Shown here: positions 13,413 to 21,769 of the stretch, in pieces
Position numbering within the stretch: position 1 is the first letter of the stretch
How the letters are laid out: every line of letters begins with the position of its first letter
Assembly: GCA_041690675.1 (NCBI GenBank)
Contig: JAWLGU010000064.1
Coordinates: 1-27,938 of the forward strand
Source of the DNA: UBA7803 sp041690675
GTDB taxonomy: Bacteria > Pseudomonadota > Gammaproteobacteria > Pseudomonadales > Azotimanducaceae
Direction of reading: 5' to 3'
DNA: 27,938 nt
The notes under the pieces: generated by a model
Databases searched by the model: none
What the model was told of the DNA's origin: nothing
What the model saw: only the letters and a program-made list of their open reading frames with translations
Translations under genes and position numbers: made by a program

Positions 13413-14491
13413 GGGCGCCAGGGCTCCACCAGAATCTTGGCGTGGCGCTCCGGGTTCTTGAGATCCGCGAACGCCTGGGCCACACCGGCGACTCCGACCC
13501 GGCCGGTGATGAGCGGGTCCACGGGGAGGTGACCCTCGGCGATGTGATGCAGGGTGCGGGCGAACTCGTCGGGCGTGTAGCCGAACACGAACTGCATGGC
13601 CAGCTCCTTGGTGACCCCCAGCAGGGGCCGGAAGTGGTCCTGCTCCATGCACACCCCGACCACCACGAACCGGCAGCCGCGCTGGGCGCCGACCATCATC
13701 TGATCGATGACCCCGGGCACGCCGACGCACTCGAAGAACACGCCCGGCGGCAGCAGCCGCTCGCCGGTCAGCGGATTCACCTCCGCCCTCAGGCCCTGTG
13801 CGCTGGCCCTGGCCACCTCTTCCCACGACCGGTACGGGGACTGCGCGGCGGGATCGATGACTACGTCCGCGCCCAGCGCCTCCGCCAGCTTGCGCCGCGC
13901 CGGAGAGTAATCGGCCGCCAGCACCGGGCCGGCGCCGCGGTGCTTGAGGGCGGCGATCACCGCCAGCCCCACGGGACCGCAGCCGATCACCAGCGGAACG
14001 TCATCGTCACGAAGCCGGCCCATCTCCACGGCGTGCCAGCCGACGGCCATGGGTTCCGTCATCGCCGCCCGCTCCGTGGAGAGGCCGTTGGGCACGGGCA
14101 GCAGCAGGCCCTCGCTCAGCACCATGCGCTCCGCGTAGCCCCCGGGGAAATCGTGGGAGAAGCCTATACCCACCAGGGCGCCACCGCGCAACAGGGTGGG
14201 CATGGAGCATACCCGGGTACCCACCGGCAGACTGCGCGCCGTGCCCGGGCCGTGGTCGAGAATCTCGGCGCAGAACTCGTGCCCCATCACCAGATCCCGC
14301 CCGGCCTCGATACTCGAGCCGAGGCCGTCCTCCGCCGCGGCGGCGAAAGTCTCGGTATGCTCCAGCACGTGCAGGTCGGAACCGCAGATGCCACAGGCCA
14401 GGGTGGCCACCAGCACCTCGCCACTGCCCGGCGCCGGCTCCGGCACGACGTCCTCGACGATGGCACCACCGCGCATCACGGCCGCTCGCAT
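13409..14491 (-). CDS. Zinc-type medium-chain dehydrogenase
   Basis: A 360-residue NAD(P)-dependent medium-chain dehydrogenase. The catalytic-zinc motif is visible: Cys36 in CGICGSDLH and G-His71-Glu72 (VMGHEF). The Rossmann fold shows GCGPVGLAVIAALKHRG followed by an Asp-rich strand (LAADYSPARR), which fits NAD preference. The four closely spaced Cys of the structural zinc lobe are missing; that region reads RVCSMPTLLRGGALVGIG. The start is ATG 14491 with GGAGAG upstream. Its TGA stop overlaps the GTG start of oxyR, so the two are one operon, which is unusual company for OxyR and suggests a role against aldehydes or other products of oxidative damage. Substrate not inferable. Confidence 0.88.
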   Translation of the reverse strand: MRAAVMRGGAIVEDVVPEPAPGSGEVLVATLACGICGSDLHVLEHTETFAAAAEDGLGSSIEAGRDLVMGHEFCAEILDHGPGTARSLPVGTRVCSMPTLLRGGALVGIGFSHDFPGGYAERMVLSEGLLLPVPNGLSTERAAMTEPMAVGWHAVEMGRLRDDDVPLVIGCGPVGLAVIAALKHRGAGPVLAADYSPARRKLAEALGADVVIDPAAQSPYRSWEEVARASAQGLRAEVNPLTGERLLPPGVFFECVGVPGVIDQMMVGAQRGCRFVVVGVCMEQDHFRPLLGVTKELAMQFVFGYTPDEFARTLHHIAEGHLPVDPLITGRVGVAGVAQAFADLKNPERHAKILVEPWRP

Positions 14492-14599
14492 GGCATCTCT
14501 CCAGACAGAGTCGCCACTATGGTACTTTGGGCGGGCCGTCCGAAACCACCGCCGCCATGACCGTCCAGCCCTCGCTCCAACCGACCGGAACTCGCGCCC

Positions 14600-15307
14600 G
14601 TGCCTGAGGTGTTGTACCGGGACCCGCGCCTGGCCGTGCTCGACAAGCCGGCGGACGTATCGCTGCTGGCGGACCGGTCCGGGGCACCATGCCTCTGGGA
14701 GACCCTGCCCGGGCTGCTCGGCACCAAGCCGTACCTGGTCCACCGGCTGGACAAGGGCACCAGCGGCGTGCTGCTGGTCGCCCTGGATGCCGACATGCAA
14801 CGCACCCTGACCCGGGCGTTTCAACGGCGGCAGGTGCGCAAGTACTACCTCACCTGGGTATCGGGTCGACTGGAAGGCGAAGGAACCCGCGTGATCGATC
14901 TGCCTTTGCGGAAAGGCCGCAAGAGTCGCTACCGCGTAGCGGGCCCCCGGGAGCACATCCGCGCCAGCGGCCGGGGCTGGGTCCTCGCTGCCGCGGACGG
15001 AGCGGGATTCGTCAGCGTCACCCGGCTGCGCTCCCTCACCACCGCGCCGGGCAGAAGCCTGCTGCTGGCCCAGCCTCTGACGGGGCGGACCCACCAGATC
15101 CGCGTGCACCTCGCCTGGGTGGGGCACCCGATTCTGGGAGATCACCTGTACGGTCGCCCGAGTTCCCCGGAGCAGCAGGCTCCCCGGCTGCAGCTGCATT
15201 GCCATCGGCTGGCGGTTCCCGGTGTCGGCACCTTCTCGGTGCGGCCCCGGGAGGGCTGGCTCGCCGGCGAGCCGCGGGTGGCGCCTAGCGGCTGCGGGAA
15301 ATCATGA
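14600..15307 (+). CDS. RluA-family pseudouridine synthase
   Basis: The 235-residue protein isomerises uridine in RNA. The RluA catalytic motif HRLDKGTSGVLLVA carries the nucleophile Asp51. Other family blocks: VLYRDPRLAVLDKPADV at the start, RKYYLTWVSG, TGRTHQIRVHLAWVGHPILGDHLYG and LQLHCHRLAVP. There is no N-terminal S4 domain and the protein is short, as in RluA/TruC-type enzymes acting on 23S rRNA or tRNA; the exact target is not clear. The GTG start at 14600 is the first good start in frame; a nearby ATG (14557) is out of frame. The ribosome binding site is weak. Its 3' end overlaps the convergent cytochrome c5 gene by 23 bases. Confidence 0.9.
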   Translation: MPEVLYRDPRLAVLDKPADVSLLADRSGAPCLWETLPGLLGTKPYLVHRLDKGTSGVLLVALDADMQRTLTRAFQRRQVRKYYLTWVSGRLEGEGTRVIDLPLRKGRKSRYRVAGPREHIRASGRGWVLAAADGAGFVSVTRLRSLTTAPGRSLLLAQPLTGRTHQIRVHLAWVGHPILGDHLYGRPSSPEQQAPRLQLHCHRLAVPGVGTFSVRPREGWLAGEPRVAPSGCGKS

Positions 15308-15605
15308 AGTCGATGGCGGCGGCCAGCTCTTCTTCGCCGCACTGAGCGCATAGACCCCGGGGCGGCATGCCCGGGGGCACCCCCTCCAAGGTGGAGCGCA
15401 GCAGAGCCTCCCTGCCCTTGTCGATGCGCGGCGCCCAATCGTCCGCCCGGCCCACCCTGGGCGCCCCCGCGATGCCGGCCGCGTGGCACGAGAAGCAGTA
15501 GCGCGTGTAGGTCGACTCGCCGGGATGGGCGGCGGCATCACTGGTCCCAACGCCGTCGCAACCGGCCATCAGCGCGCACGCCGCCATCAGCACCCACCGC
15601 TTCAT
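15285..15605 (-). CDS. Cytochrome c5-type lipoprotein
   Basis: The 106-residue monoheme class I cytochrome c is exported. The signal peptide ends in a lipobox-like LMAGC with Cys16, so it may be membrane-anchored. Heme binding: Cys37-Phe-Ser-Cys40-His41, with Met80 (GMPP) as the sixth ligand. The CxxC at Cys86/Cys89 before EEEL is the disulfide typical of cytochrome c5. The start ATG 15605 has a strong GAGGAG site. It lies ten bases downstream of the amidase gene on the same strand and is probably the last gene of that operon. It should carry electrons between periplasmic or inner-membrane partners. Confidence 0.88.
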   Translation of the reverse strand: MKRWVLMAACALMAGCDGVGTSDAAAHPGESTYTRYCFSCHAAGIAGAPRVGRADDWAPRIDKGREALLRSTLEGVPPGMPPRGLCAQCGEEELAAAIDFMISRSR

Positions 15606-15615
15606 CGTTCGCTCC

Positions 15616-16389
15616 TCACACGTATTCGAAATCGTCCGCATCCTGCCAGGCGGGGAAACGCGCGCGGTAGCTTCGCAGCGCGTCGCCGTCCAGGGTCACG
15701 GTGTGAACCCCGGGCGTCCCGGCTGCATCCAGGCAGACCCGGCCTTCCGGATCGTAGACCGCAGAGCCGCCCTCGTAGGCGACGCCGTTGCCGTCCGTGC
15801 CCAGAATGTTCACCCCGGCGGCGTAGGCGAGGTTCTCGATGGCCCGCGCCCGCAACAGGACATTCCAGGCGGCCTGCCTGGCTGCGGGCCAGTTGGCCAC
15901 CACCAGCATCAGGTCGTAATCGCCGCGATTGCGCAGCCACACGGGGAAGCGCAGGTCGTAGCAGACCGCGGGCAGGATCCGCCAGTCGCCAAGGGTCACC
16001 GTGCAGCGTGTGTCACCGGCGGCGTAATGCTCGTGCTCACCTGCCATTCGAAAGCGGTGACGCTTGTCGTAGCAGGTGACCTCCCCTTCGGGGGTCGCCC
16101 ACAGGAAACGGTTGTAGCAGCGACCGTGCTCCGCGATCACCAGGCTGCCGCAGACCACGGCGCCCAGCCGCGCGGCGGCTTCGCGCATCCACCTCACCGT
16201 GGGGCCGGACATGGTCTCCGCCACCTCCTCGGATGCCATGGTGAAACCGGTGGAGAACATCTCGGGCAGCACCACGATTTCGGCGGCGCCCGGCACTTGC
16301 GCCAGCCAGCCCTCGATCGAATCCCGGTTGCCTGCCGGGTCGTGCCAGCGGGTGGCGGTTTGAACGAGGCTCAGGGTCAGAGGCTGCAC
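15616..16389 (-). CDS. Omega-amidase, nitrilase superfamily (YafV-like)
   Basis: The 257-residue carbon-nitrogen hydrolase should cleave the omega-amide of alpha-keto acids such as 2-oxoglutaramate or 2-oxosuccinamate. The Glu-Lys-Cys triad is clear: Glu43 (VVLPEMFSTGF), Lys109 (YDKRHRFRMAGE) and Cys143 (PAVCYDLRFPVW). These flanks match the YafV/Nit2 branch better than nitrilases. The start is GTG 16389, overlapping the aminotransferase end by 13 bases, with GAGGAG about ten bases upstream. Pairing with a transaminase of the Gln/Met type makes a glutamine transaminase-omega-amidase route likely, in which the amidase pulls transamination forward. Confidence 0.9.
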   Translation of the reverse strand: MQPLTLSLVQTATRWHDPAGNRDSIEGWLAQVPGAAEIVVLPEMFSTGFTMASEEVAETMSGPTVRWMREAAARLGAVVCGSLVIAEHGRCYNRFLWATPEGEVTCYDKRHRFRMAGEHEHYAAGDTRCTVTLGDWRILPAVCYDLRFPVWLRNRGDYDLMLVVANWPAARQAAWNVLLRARAIENLAYAAGVNILGTDGNGVAYEGGSAVYDPEGRVCLDAAGTPGVHTVTLDGDALRSYRARFPAWQDADDFEYV

Positions 16390-17552
16390 AGGATTTCCGC
16401 TCCTCGCCGCAGCGTATCGTCATCCTTGGCGAAGCAGAAGCGCAGCATCCGATACCCGGGGTCCCGCTCGTAGAACACCGAGACCGGTATGGCTGCGATT
16501 TTCGCCTCGCGGGTCAGCCGCATCGACAGGTCGACGTCCCGCTCGCTGGAAACGTCGGAATAATCCAGCAACTGAAAGTAGGTGCCGGCGCTCGGCGTCA
16601 GCCGAAACCGGGAGCGCTCGAGCAGCCCGCAGAACAGATCCCGCTTGCGCTGGTAGAACTCCCCGAGTCGCAGGTGGTGCTCCGGGTGGGCGCGGAGGAA
16701 ATCCGCGAGCCCGAGCTGAACCGGGGTGATGGACGTGAAGGTCACGTACTGATGGATCCGGCGCAGCTCCGCCGACAACGCCGCGGGCGCGACGCAGTAG
16801 CCGATCTTCCAGCCCGTGGTGTGGTACGTCTTGCCGAACGACGAGACCACGAAGCTGCGGGCGAACAGGTCCGGGTACCGGCACAGGCTCTGGTGGATGC
16901 GGCCATCGAAGACGATGTGCTCGTAGACCTCGTCCGCCAGCAGATAGATCTCCCGCCCCGCCCGGTCGGCATCGGCGAGGATGGATCGCAGCGCCGCCGT
17001 GTCCGCCTCCTCCCAGACCGAACCCGTGGGATTGTGGGGGGTGTTGGTGATGATGAGTCGCGTTCGCGAATTCACCAGCTCCGCCACCCGATTCCAGTCC
17101 GGGCGGTAGGCCGGCGGATGCATGGGCACGTGACGGGTGACGCCGCCCTGCAGGCTCACTGCGGGCTCGTAGCTGTCGTAGGCGGGATCGAAGACGATGA
17201 CCTCGTCCCCCGGGCGCACCACCGCAACAATGGCACAGAACAGCGCTTCCGTGGCACCGGAGGTCACCGTCACCTCGGTGTCCGGGTTCACCGGGCAGCC
17301 GTACAGGGCGTTCACCTTTTCCGCCACCGCCTCGCGCAGGGCCGGCACCCCCATCATGGGCGCGTACTGATTGCTGCCGTGGGTGAGGTGATGCTGAACC
17401 CGCTCCAACAGGTAGCGGGGGCCGTCGAAGTCGGGAAAACCCTGAGAAAGGTTGAGCGCACCCTGTTCTCGAGCCAGCTCGGACATGACGGTGAATATGG
17501 TGGTCTGAACCCCGGGCAGCTTGCTCACCGGGGCAGCGGCGCTCTCGTTCAT
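16377..17552 (-). CDS. Class I/II PLP aminotransferase (methionine aminotransferase, YbdL-like)
   Basis: The 391-residue aminotransferase probably makes methionine or another amino acid from its keto acid, with glutamine a likely donor. PLP residues: Asn174 (NPTG), Asp207 and Tyr210 (LADEVYEH) and Schiff-base Lys241 (SSFGKTYHTTGWKIGY). NLSQGFPDFDGP near the N-terminus and SNQYAPMMGVPALREA are characteristic of the YbdL/KAT subgroup. ATG 17552 has no ribosome binding site, while a TGT-CAGAAT element ends only six bases before it, so the mRNA may be leaderless. It leads a leftward operon with the omega-amidase and cytochrome c5, divergent from the SahR-like gene across the 24-bp palindrome. Confidence 0.9.
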   Translation of the reverse strand: MNESAAAPVSKLPGVQTTIFTVMSELAREQGALNLSQGFPDFDGPRYLLERVQHHLTHGSNQYAPMMGVPALREAVAEKVNALYGCPVNPDTEVTVTSGATEALFCAIVAVVRPGDEVIVFDPAYDSYEPAVSLQGGVTRHVPMHPPAYRPDWNRVAELVNSRTRLIITNTPHNPTGSVWEEADTAALRSILADADRAGREIYLLADEVYEHIVFDGRIHQSLCRYPDLFARSFVVSSFGKTYHTTGWKIGYCVAPAALSAELRRIHQYVTFTSITPVQLGLADFLRAHPEHHLRLGEFYQRKRDLFCGLLERSRFRLTPSAGTYFQLLDYSDVSSERDVDLSMRLTREAKIAAIPVSVFYERDPGYRMLRFCFAKDDDTLRRGAEILCSL

Positions 17553-17558
17553 CGGCGC

Positions 17559-17586
17559 ATTCTGACACAGCGGCGGCGGAATCCAA
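17559..17586 (-). promoter_or_regulatory. Predicted leftward promoter of the aminotransferase operon
   Basis: On the minus strand TTGGAT (17581-17586), a 16-base spacer and CAGAAT (17559-17564) preceded by TGT form a plausible extended -10 promoter. Its -35 overlaps the left end of the palindrome at 17584. Transcription would begin at or next to the ATG. Confidence 0.4.
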
Positions 17587-17607
17587 TATCAAAAGTTTTT
17601 GATATTG
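17584..17607. promoter_or_regulatory. 24-bp palindromic operator, candidate SahR site
   Basis: Perfect 11-bp arms, CAATATCAAAA and TTTTGATATTG, flank a central GT. The AT-rich palindrome stands out in GC-rich DNA. It lies between the divergent aminotransferase and ArsR-type regulator genes and overlaps the predicted -35 boxes of both. ArsR-family repressors bind such imperfect or perfect palindromes near their own promoters, so autoregulation is likely. Confidence 0.75.
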
Positions 17608-17628
17608 AATGCATGCCAGTGCTAGGAT
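17599..17628 (+). promoter_or_regulatory. Predicted rightward promoter of the SahR-like gene and ahcY
   Basis: TTGATA (17599-17604), an 18-base spacer and TAGGAT (17623-17628) preceded by TGC form a good sigma-70-type promoter with extended -10. The -35 box is part of the palindrome's right arm, so a bound repressor would block it. Confidence 0.6.
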
Positions 17629-17655
17629 CGCGCCGTTACCGCAACCGAGACCCCC

Positions 17656-18627
17656 GTGGCAGAACCCGCCCGCTCCATCGCCGGCCGAGAGCCCGGCACG
17701 GCGGACTTCGACGAACTGGTCAGCGTCAGCCGGGCGGCTGGCGACGCCCTGCGCGCCAACGTGCTGCGGGTGCTCAAGGACGAGTCGTATGCCGTCTCGG
17801 AGCTGTGTCGAATCCTCGACACGGCACAGCCGGCGCTCAGTCATCACCTCAAGGTGCTGCACCAGGCCCGCCTGGTGGTCAAGCGGCGTGACGGAAACGT
17901 CATCTTCTACCGGCGCGCGCCGGCTCCGGCGCCCCTGCACGAGGCACTCCTGGCGGCCATCGATCGGGTGGCGCTGCCGGCGTCTCAGCAGCAGCACATC
18001 GACCAGGTGCACGAGGAACGCAGCCGGCGTAGTGAGGCTTTCTTCGCCGAGCATGCCGAGGACTTCGCCCGCAACCAGGCGCGCATCAGCGATGCCACCG
18101 TGTACGCCGCCAGCGTCATGGACATCGTCGACCGCCACGCTCTCGGTGCGGGCACTGCGCTGGACATCGGCCCCGGCGACGGAGAGCTGCTCGAGCCCCT
18201 GGCCCGGCGCTTCCGCCGGGTGGTGGGTATCGACAGTACCCCGAAGATGCTGGCGCGCAGCGCGGCGCGGGCCTCCAGCCTCGGCAACGTGCGCCTGATG
18301 CATCGCGATTTCGCCCGCCTGCCGGCGCAGCGGCGCTACCAGCTCGTCGTAGCCGCCATGGTGGTGCACCACCTGCCGTCACCACAGCAGTTCTTCCATC
18401 ACGCGGCCCGTCTGCTCGTGCACGAGGGCCTGCTGATCGTGGTGGAGCTCGCCCGTCACGACCACGAATGGGCGCGCTCGGCGTGCGGCGATCTCTGGCT
18501 CGGCTTCGAGCCCGCCGAGCTCACGGAATGGGCCGGCAAGGCCGGACTGTGCGCCGAGGAATCCCAGTTTCTGGCCCAGAAGAACGGCTTCCGGATCCAG
18601 ATACACACTTACCAGAACCCACGATGA
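17656..18627 (+). CDS. ArsR-type regulator fused to a SAM-binding methyltransferase domain (SahR-like)
   Basis: The 323-residue protein joins an ArsR winged helix (about 20-90: ALRANVLRVLKDESYAVSELC, then DTAQPALSHHLKVLHQARLV) to a class I methyltransferase fold (about 130-310). Motif I is ALDIGPGDGELLEPL (168-182); VVGIDSTPKML and LVVAAMVVHHLPSPQQFF follow. The ArsR part lacks the metal-binding CxC motif. The genes directly downstream (ahcY) and the known SahR family of proteobacteria, which senses S-adenosylhomocysteine, make this a SahR-like repressor in which the methyltransferase domain binds SAH or SAM; enzyme activity is not excluded. The GTG 17656 start lacks a strong ribosome binding site. 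ahcY starts nine bases after the stop. Confidence 0.85.
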   Translation: MAEPARSIAGREPGTADFDELVSVSRAAGDALRANVLRVLKDESYAVSELCRILDTAQPALSHHLKVLHQARLVVKRRDGNVIFYRRAPAPAPLHEALLAAIDRVALPASQQQHIDQVHEERSRRSEAFFAEHAEDFARNQARISDATVYAASVMDIVDRHALGAGTALDIGPGDGELLEPLARRFRRVVGIDSTPKMLARSAARASSLGNVRLMHRDFARLPAQRRYQLVVAAMVVHHLPSPQQFFHHAARLLVHEGLLIVVELARHDHEWARSACGDLWLGFEPAELTEWAGKAGLCAEESQFLAQKNGFRIQIHTYQNPR

Positions 18628-18636
18628 GGAGCTCTC

Positions 18637-19998
18637 ATGGCTGACTACAAGGTCGCTGACATCAACCTGGCGGACTTCGGACGCAAGGAGATCACCCTGG
18701 CCGAGAACGAGATGCCGGCGCTCATGGCCCTGCGGCGTAAATACGCGGCCGATCAACCTCTGAAGGGCGCGAAGATCATCGGCTGCATCCACATGACCGT
18801 GCAGACGGCGGTGCTCATCGAAACCCTCACCCACCTCGGCGCCGAAGTCCGCTGGTCGTCGTGCAACATCTTCTCCACCCAGGATCACGCTGCCGCCGCC
18901 ATGGCCGCGGCGGGGATCCCGGTCTTCGCCTGGAAAGGCGAGACGGAAGAGGAGTACTGGTGGTGCATCGAGCAGACCATCCTCAAGGACGGCGAGCCGT
19001 GGGACGCGAACCTGCTGCTGGATGACGGCGGCGATCTGACCGCCGTGCTGCACGACAAGTATCCGCAGGTCCTCGAGCACGTACACGGCATCAGCGAGGA
19101 AACCACCACCGGCGTGCACCGGCTCTACGACATGATGAAGCAGGGCACCTTGAAGGTGCCGGCCGTGAACGTGAACGATTCGGTCACCAAATCCAAGAAC
19201 GACAACAAGTACGGTTGCCGGCACAGCCTGAACGACGCCATCAAGCGCGGCACCGACATGCTGCTGGCCGGCAAACGCGCCCTGGTGATCGGCTACGGCG
19301 ACGTGGGCAAGGGCTCGGCGGCGAGCCTTCGCCAGGAAGGCATGATCGTCCGGGTCACGGAGGTCGACCCCATCTGCGCCATGCAGGCCTGCATGGACGG
19401 CTACGAGGTCGTCTCCCCATACAAGGGCGGCAACAACACCGGCCGCCCGGAAGACGTTGACGATCGCCTGCTCGGGGAAACCGACCTGATCGTCACCTGC
19501 ACCGGCAACACCAACGTCTGCGACCGGAACATGCTGCAGACCCTGAAGGCGGGCGCGGTGGTCTGCAACATCGGCCATTTCGACAACGAGATCGACACCG
19601 CTTACATGCGCGACCACTGGCGTTGGGACAAGGTGAAGGACCAGGTCCACCAGATCTTCCGCAGCGACGATCCCCACGATTACCTGATCCTGCTCTCCGA
19701 GGGACGCCTGGTGAACCTGGGCAACGCCATGGGCCACCCGTCCCGAATCATGGACGGATCCTTCGCCAACCAGGTGCTGGCGCAGATGCACCTCTACGAG
19801 CAGCGCTGGGCGGATCAGCCGCCGAACCAGCGGGCCCCGGTCACGGTGGAGGTGCTGCCGAAGAAGCTCGACGAAGAAGTAGCCGCCCTGATGGTCCAGG
19901 GCTTCGGCGGTGTGATCACCACATTGCGGCCCGATCAGGCCGAGTACATCGGCGTGGATTCGGAGGGGCCGTTCAAGCCGGACTACTACAAGTACTAG
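18637..19998 (+). CDS. ahcY: Adenosylhomocysteinase (SAH hydrolase)
   Basis: The 453-residue NAD+-dependent cytosolic enzyme splits S-adenosylhomocysteine to homocysteine and adenosine, removing the product inhibitor of methyltransferases. It is highly conserved: IGCIHMTVQTAVLIETL near the N-terminus, STQDHAAAA (80-88), LLLDDGGDLT (126-135), NDSVTKSKNDNKYGCR (180-195) and the NAD site VIGYGDVGKGSA (217-228). It ends with the usual FKPDYYKY, where the C-terminal Lys and Tyr reach into the partner subunit. The ribosome binding site is GAGGAG. Co-transcription with the SahR-like gene implies induction when SAH builds up. Its last four bases overlap the convergent sulfotransferase gene. Confidence 0.98.
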   Translation: MADYKVADINLADFGRKEITLAENEMPALMALRRKYAADQPLKGAKIIGCIHMTVQTAVLIETLTHLGAEVRWSSCNIFSTQDHAAAAMAAAGIPVFAWKGETEEEYWWCIEQTILKDGEPWDANLLLDDGGDLTAVLHDKYPQVLEHVHGISEETTTGVHRLYDMMKQGTLKVPAVNVNDSVTKSKNDNKYGCRHSLNDAIKRGTDMLLAGKRALVIGYGDVGKGSAASLRQEGMIVRVTEVDPICAMQACMDGYEVVSPYKGGNNTGRPEDVDDRLLGETDLIVTCTGNTNVCDRNMLQTLKAGAVVCNIGHFDNEIDTAYMRDHWRWDKVKDQVHQIFRSDDPHDYLILLSEGRLVNLGNAMGHPSRIMDGSFANQVLAQMHLYEQRWADQPPNQRAPVTVEVLPKKLDEEVAALMVQGFGGVITTLRPDQAEYIGVDSEGPFKPDYYKY

Positions 19999-21761
19999 GG
20001 TTGGGGCGCTGCGCGCTCCAGCGCTTCCACGAACGGCCCCAGTTGCCGCTGGTAATGCCGCCAGCGGCCCACGCCGCGGTCGTTGATCGCTTGGCGAACC
20101 TGCAGCTCGGAGAAGGTGAAGCTGGCGTCAGCCTGGTCGTGAAACGCCAGACACCGGGAGTCCCACTGCAGGCCGCAGAATTCGGCCATGCGGCGGCTCT
20201 GGGCTTCGGGCTCGCGTACCAGGGCTCCGTACTCCACGTCGAGCACGCGATCGGGCATGGTGGCCCGCCAGTGCCGGTGCAGCCGCTCTGACAGCGCGTA
20301 GAAGTGACCGAGGGCCTGGAGATCACAGGCATAGGCGTGGCCGTCCGGAAACGGTCGCGCATATATGGATATGGCCACGTCTCTCGGATCTCGGTGCAGA
20401 TAAATGATCGGCGCGTGAGGAAACAGGTGGGCGATCAGTCCCACGTGACGGAAATTGTGCGGCAGCTTGTCGGTGATCAGCCGTGGCGTCCCGCCGGTGC
20501 GATGCCAGTATTCGTCCGCAAGCGTGCGAAGCTCGTTGGCACTCAACTCTGCCGGATCCGGCATCCGGCCCCGCGCCCGCTCCCAGCGGTAGCGGGCGGC
20601 CACGAACTCCATGGCTTCGTTCTCGCCCCCCGCTTCCACCCCGTCCAGCGAAGCCAGCATGCGCTCCACCAGCGTGGTGCCGGACCGCGGCATGCCGAGC
20701 ACGAATATGGGACCGGGTGGTCCGGGCTCACCCAGTAGACGGGGCTGCCGATCGAACAGCGCGATCAGCTCCGCGACCTCGGCTTCGGCCACCGCCGCGT
20801 CGTAGCTCGCTTCCTGCTCCACGAGCAGCGCCCGCTGCTCCCGGTTGCCGAGCTCGAACTGCGGGAACGCCTCCTCGTAACGGTGAAGCCGCTCCAGCGC
20901 GTGGCCGGCCGTCAGTGCCAACAGGATCCGGTCTCGCGGCCGCTGGTCGTTCTCCGAAGCCAACCGCCGGCACGTGTCGGCCACCGCCTCCAACGCTTCC
21001 GGCTCCTGCTCCAACTCCACCCGCAGCCACCACGCGTTGCCGAATCCCGGACGCAACTCGGTGGCTCGTCGCAAGCGGGCCAGAGCCGCATCGTAGTCTC
21101 CCGTCAACCGCGCACACCGGGCCGCGATCAATTGAGCATCGGCGCCGTCGGCGCCGAGCGCCATCGCCTGCTCCACGGCCACCGCAGCCTCCGCGGGCCG
21201 CCGGGCCATGAGCAGCAGATCCGCATAGGCGAGCCGATCGGTGGCGGTATCGGCCGAAAGCTGCAGGTAACGCTCGAAGGCCGGGATGGCTGTCGCATAG
21301 TCGCGCAGCCGCGCCGCCGCCGTGGCGAGCCGACGGTGTGCATCCGCATCTCCGGGGCGGGCGGCGGTGAGCTGGCGCAGGCACGCATGGGCGCCCGCCC
21401 AATCCTCCAACACGGCGAGCTTTCGGCTCACCCGTGCGAGCAGCTCCACATCGCTCCCCGCGTGCCGCCCTGCCCGGCGGTAGCTCGCAGCGGCTCCGCG
21501 GGCGTTGCCGGACCGCTCCTCGGCCAGGGCCAGATTGAAATGAATCTGCGGCACCCCGGGCAACAGCTGGGCAGCGCCGCGCAGGTGCTCGGCCGCCTCC
21601 GCGACCCTGCCCTGCTGCAGGAGAACCGTGCCGAGTCCGAACAGCGCATCGGCGTCATGGGGCGTCGAATGCAGGACGCCGAGGAACTGCTCGCGCGCCC
21701 GCTCGAGCTGTCCTGCTCTCAGACTCGCCTGAGCGGCGAGCAACGCATCTTGGCTCGTCAT
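19995..21761 (-). CDS. TPR protein with C-terminal sulfotransferase domain
   Basis: The 588-residue protein has about eight tetratricopeptide-type helix pairs (residues 1-335) followed by a sulfotransferase domain (about 350-585). The PAPS-binding 5'-phosphosulfate loop is VLGMPRSGTTLVERML (354-369). The 3'-phosphate motif is YLHRDPRDVAISIYARPF (454-471), with DKLPHNFRH at 431-439. No signal peptide is seen. TPR-sulfotransferases of this type resemble protein-tyrosine sulfotransferases, so a peptide or protein acceptor is plausible; unproven. ATG 21761 has no ribosome binding site, but an extended -10 (TGT-TAGAAT) ends eight bases upstream, which suggests a leaderless mRNA. The gene is convergent with ahcY and overlaps its stop. 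Confidence 0.9.
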   Translation of the reverse strand: MTSQDALLAAQASLRAGQLERAREQFLGVLHSTPHDADALFGLGTVLLQQGRVAEAAEHLRGAAQLLPGVPQIHFNLALAEERSGNARGAAASYRRAGRHAGSDVELLARVSRKLAVLEDWAGAHACLRQLTAARPGDADAHRRLATAAARLRDYATAIPAFERYLQLSADTATDRLAYADLLLMARRPAEAAVAVEQAMALGADGADAQLIAARCARLTGDYDAALARLRRATELRPGFGNAWWLRVELEQEPEALEAVADTCRRLASENDQRPRDRILLALTAGHALERLHRYEEAFPQFELGNREQRALLVEQEASYDAAVAEAEVAELIALFDRQPRLLGEPGPPGPIFVLGMPRSGTTLVERMLASLDGVEAGGENEAMEFVAARYRWERARGRMPDPAELSANELRTLADEYWHRTGGTPRLITDKLPHNFRHVGLIAHLFPHAPIIYLHRDPRDVAISIYARPFPDGHAYACDLQALGHFYALSERLHRHWRATMPDRVLDVEYGALVREPEAQSRRMAEFCGLQWDSRCLAFHDQADASFTFSELQVRQAINDRGVGRWRHYQRQLGPFVEALERAAPQP

Positions 21762-21769
21762 GGGCGCGG

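Noticed and set aside
16420..18372. 650-codon minus-strand open frame over the aminotransferase and SahR-like region
   Set aside because: It is out of frame with the aminotransferase, crosses the operator and lies antisense to the regulator; a GC-skew artefact.
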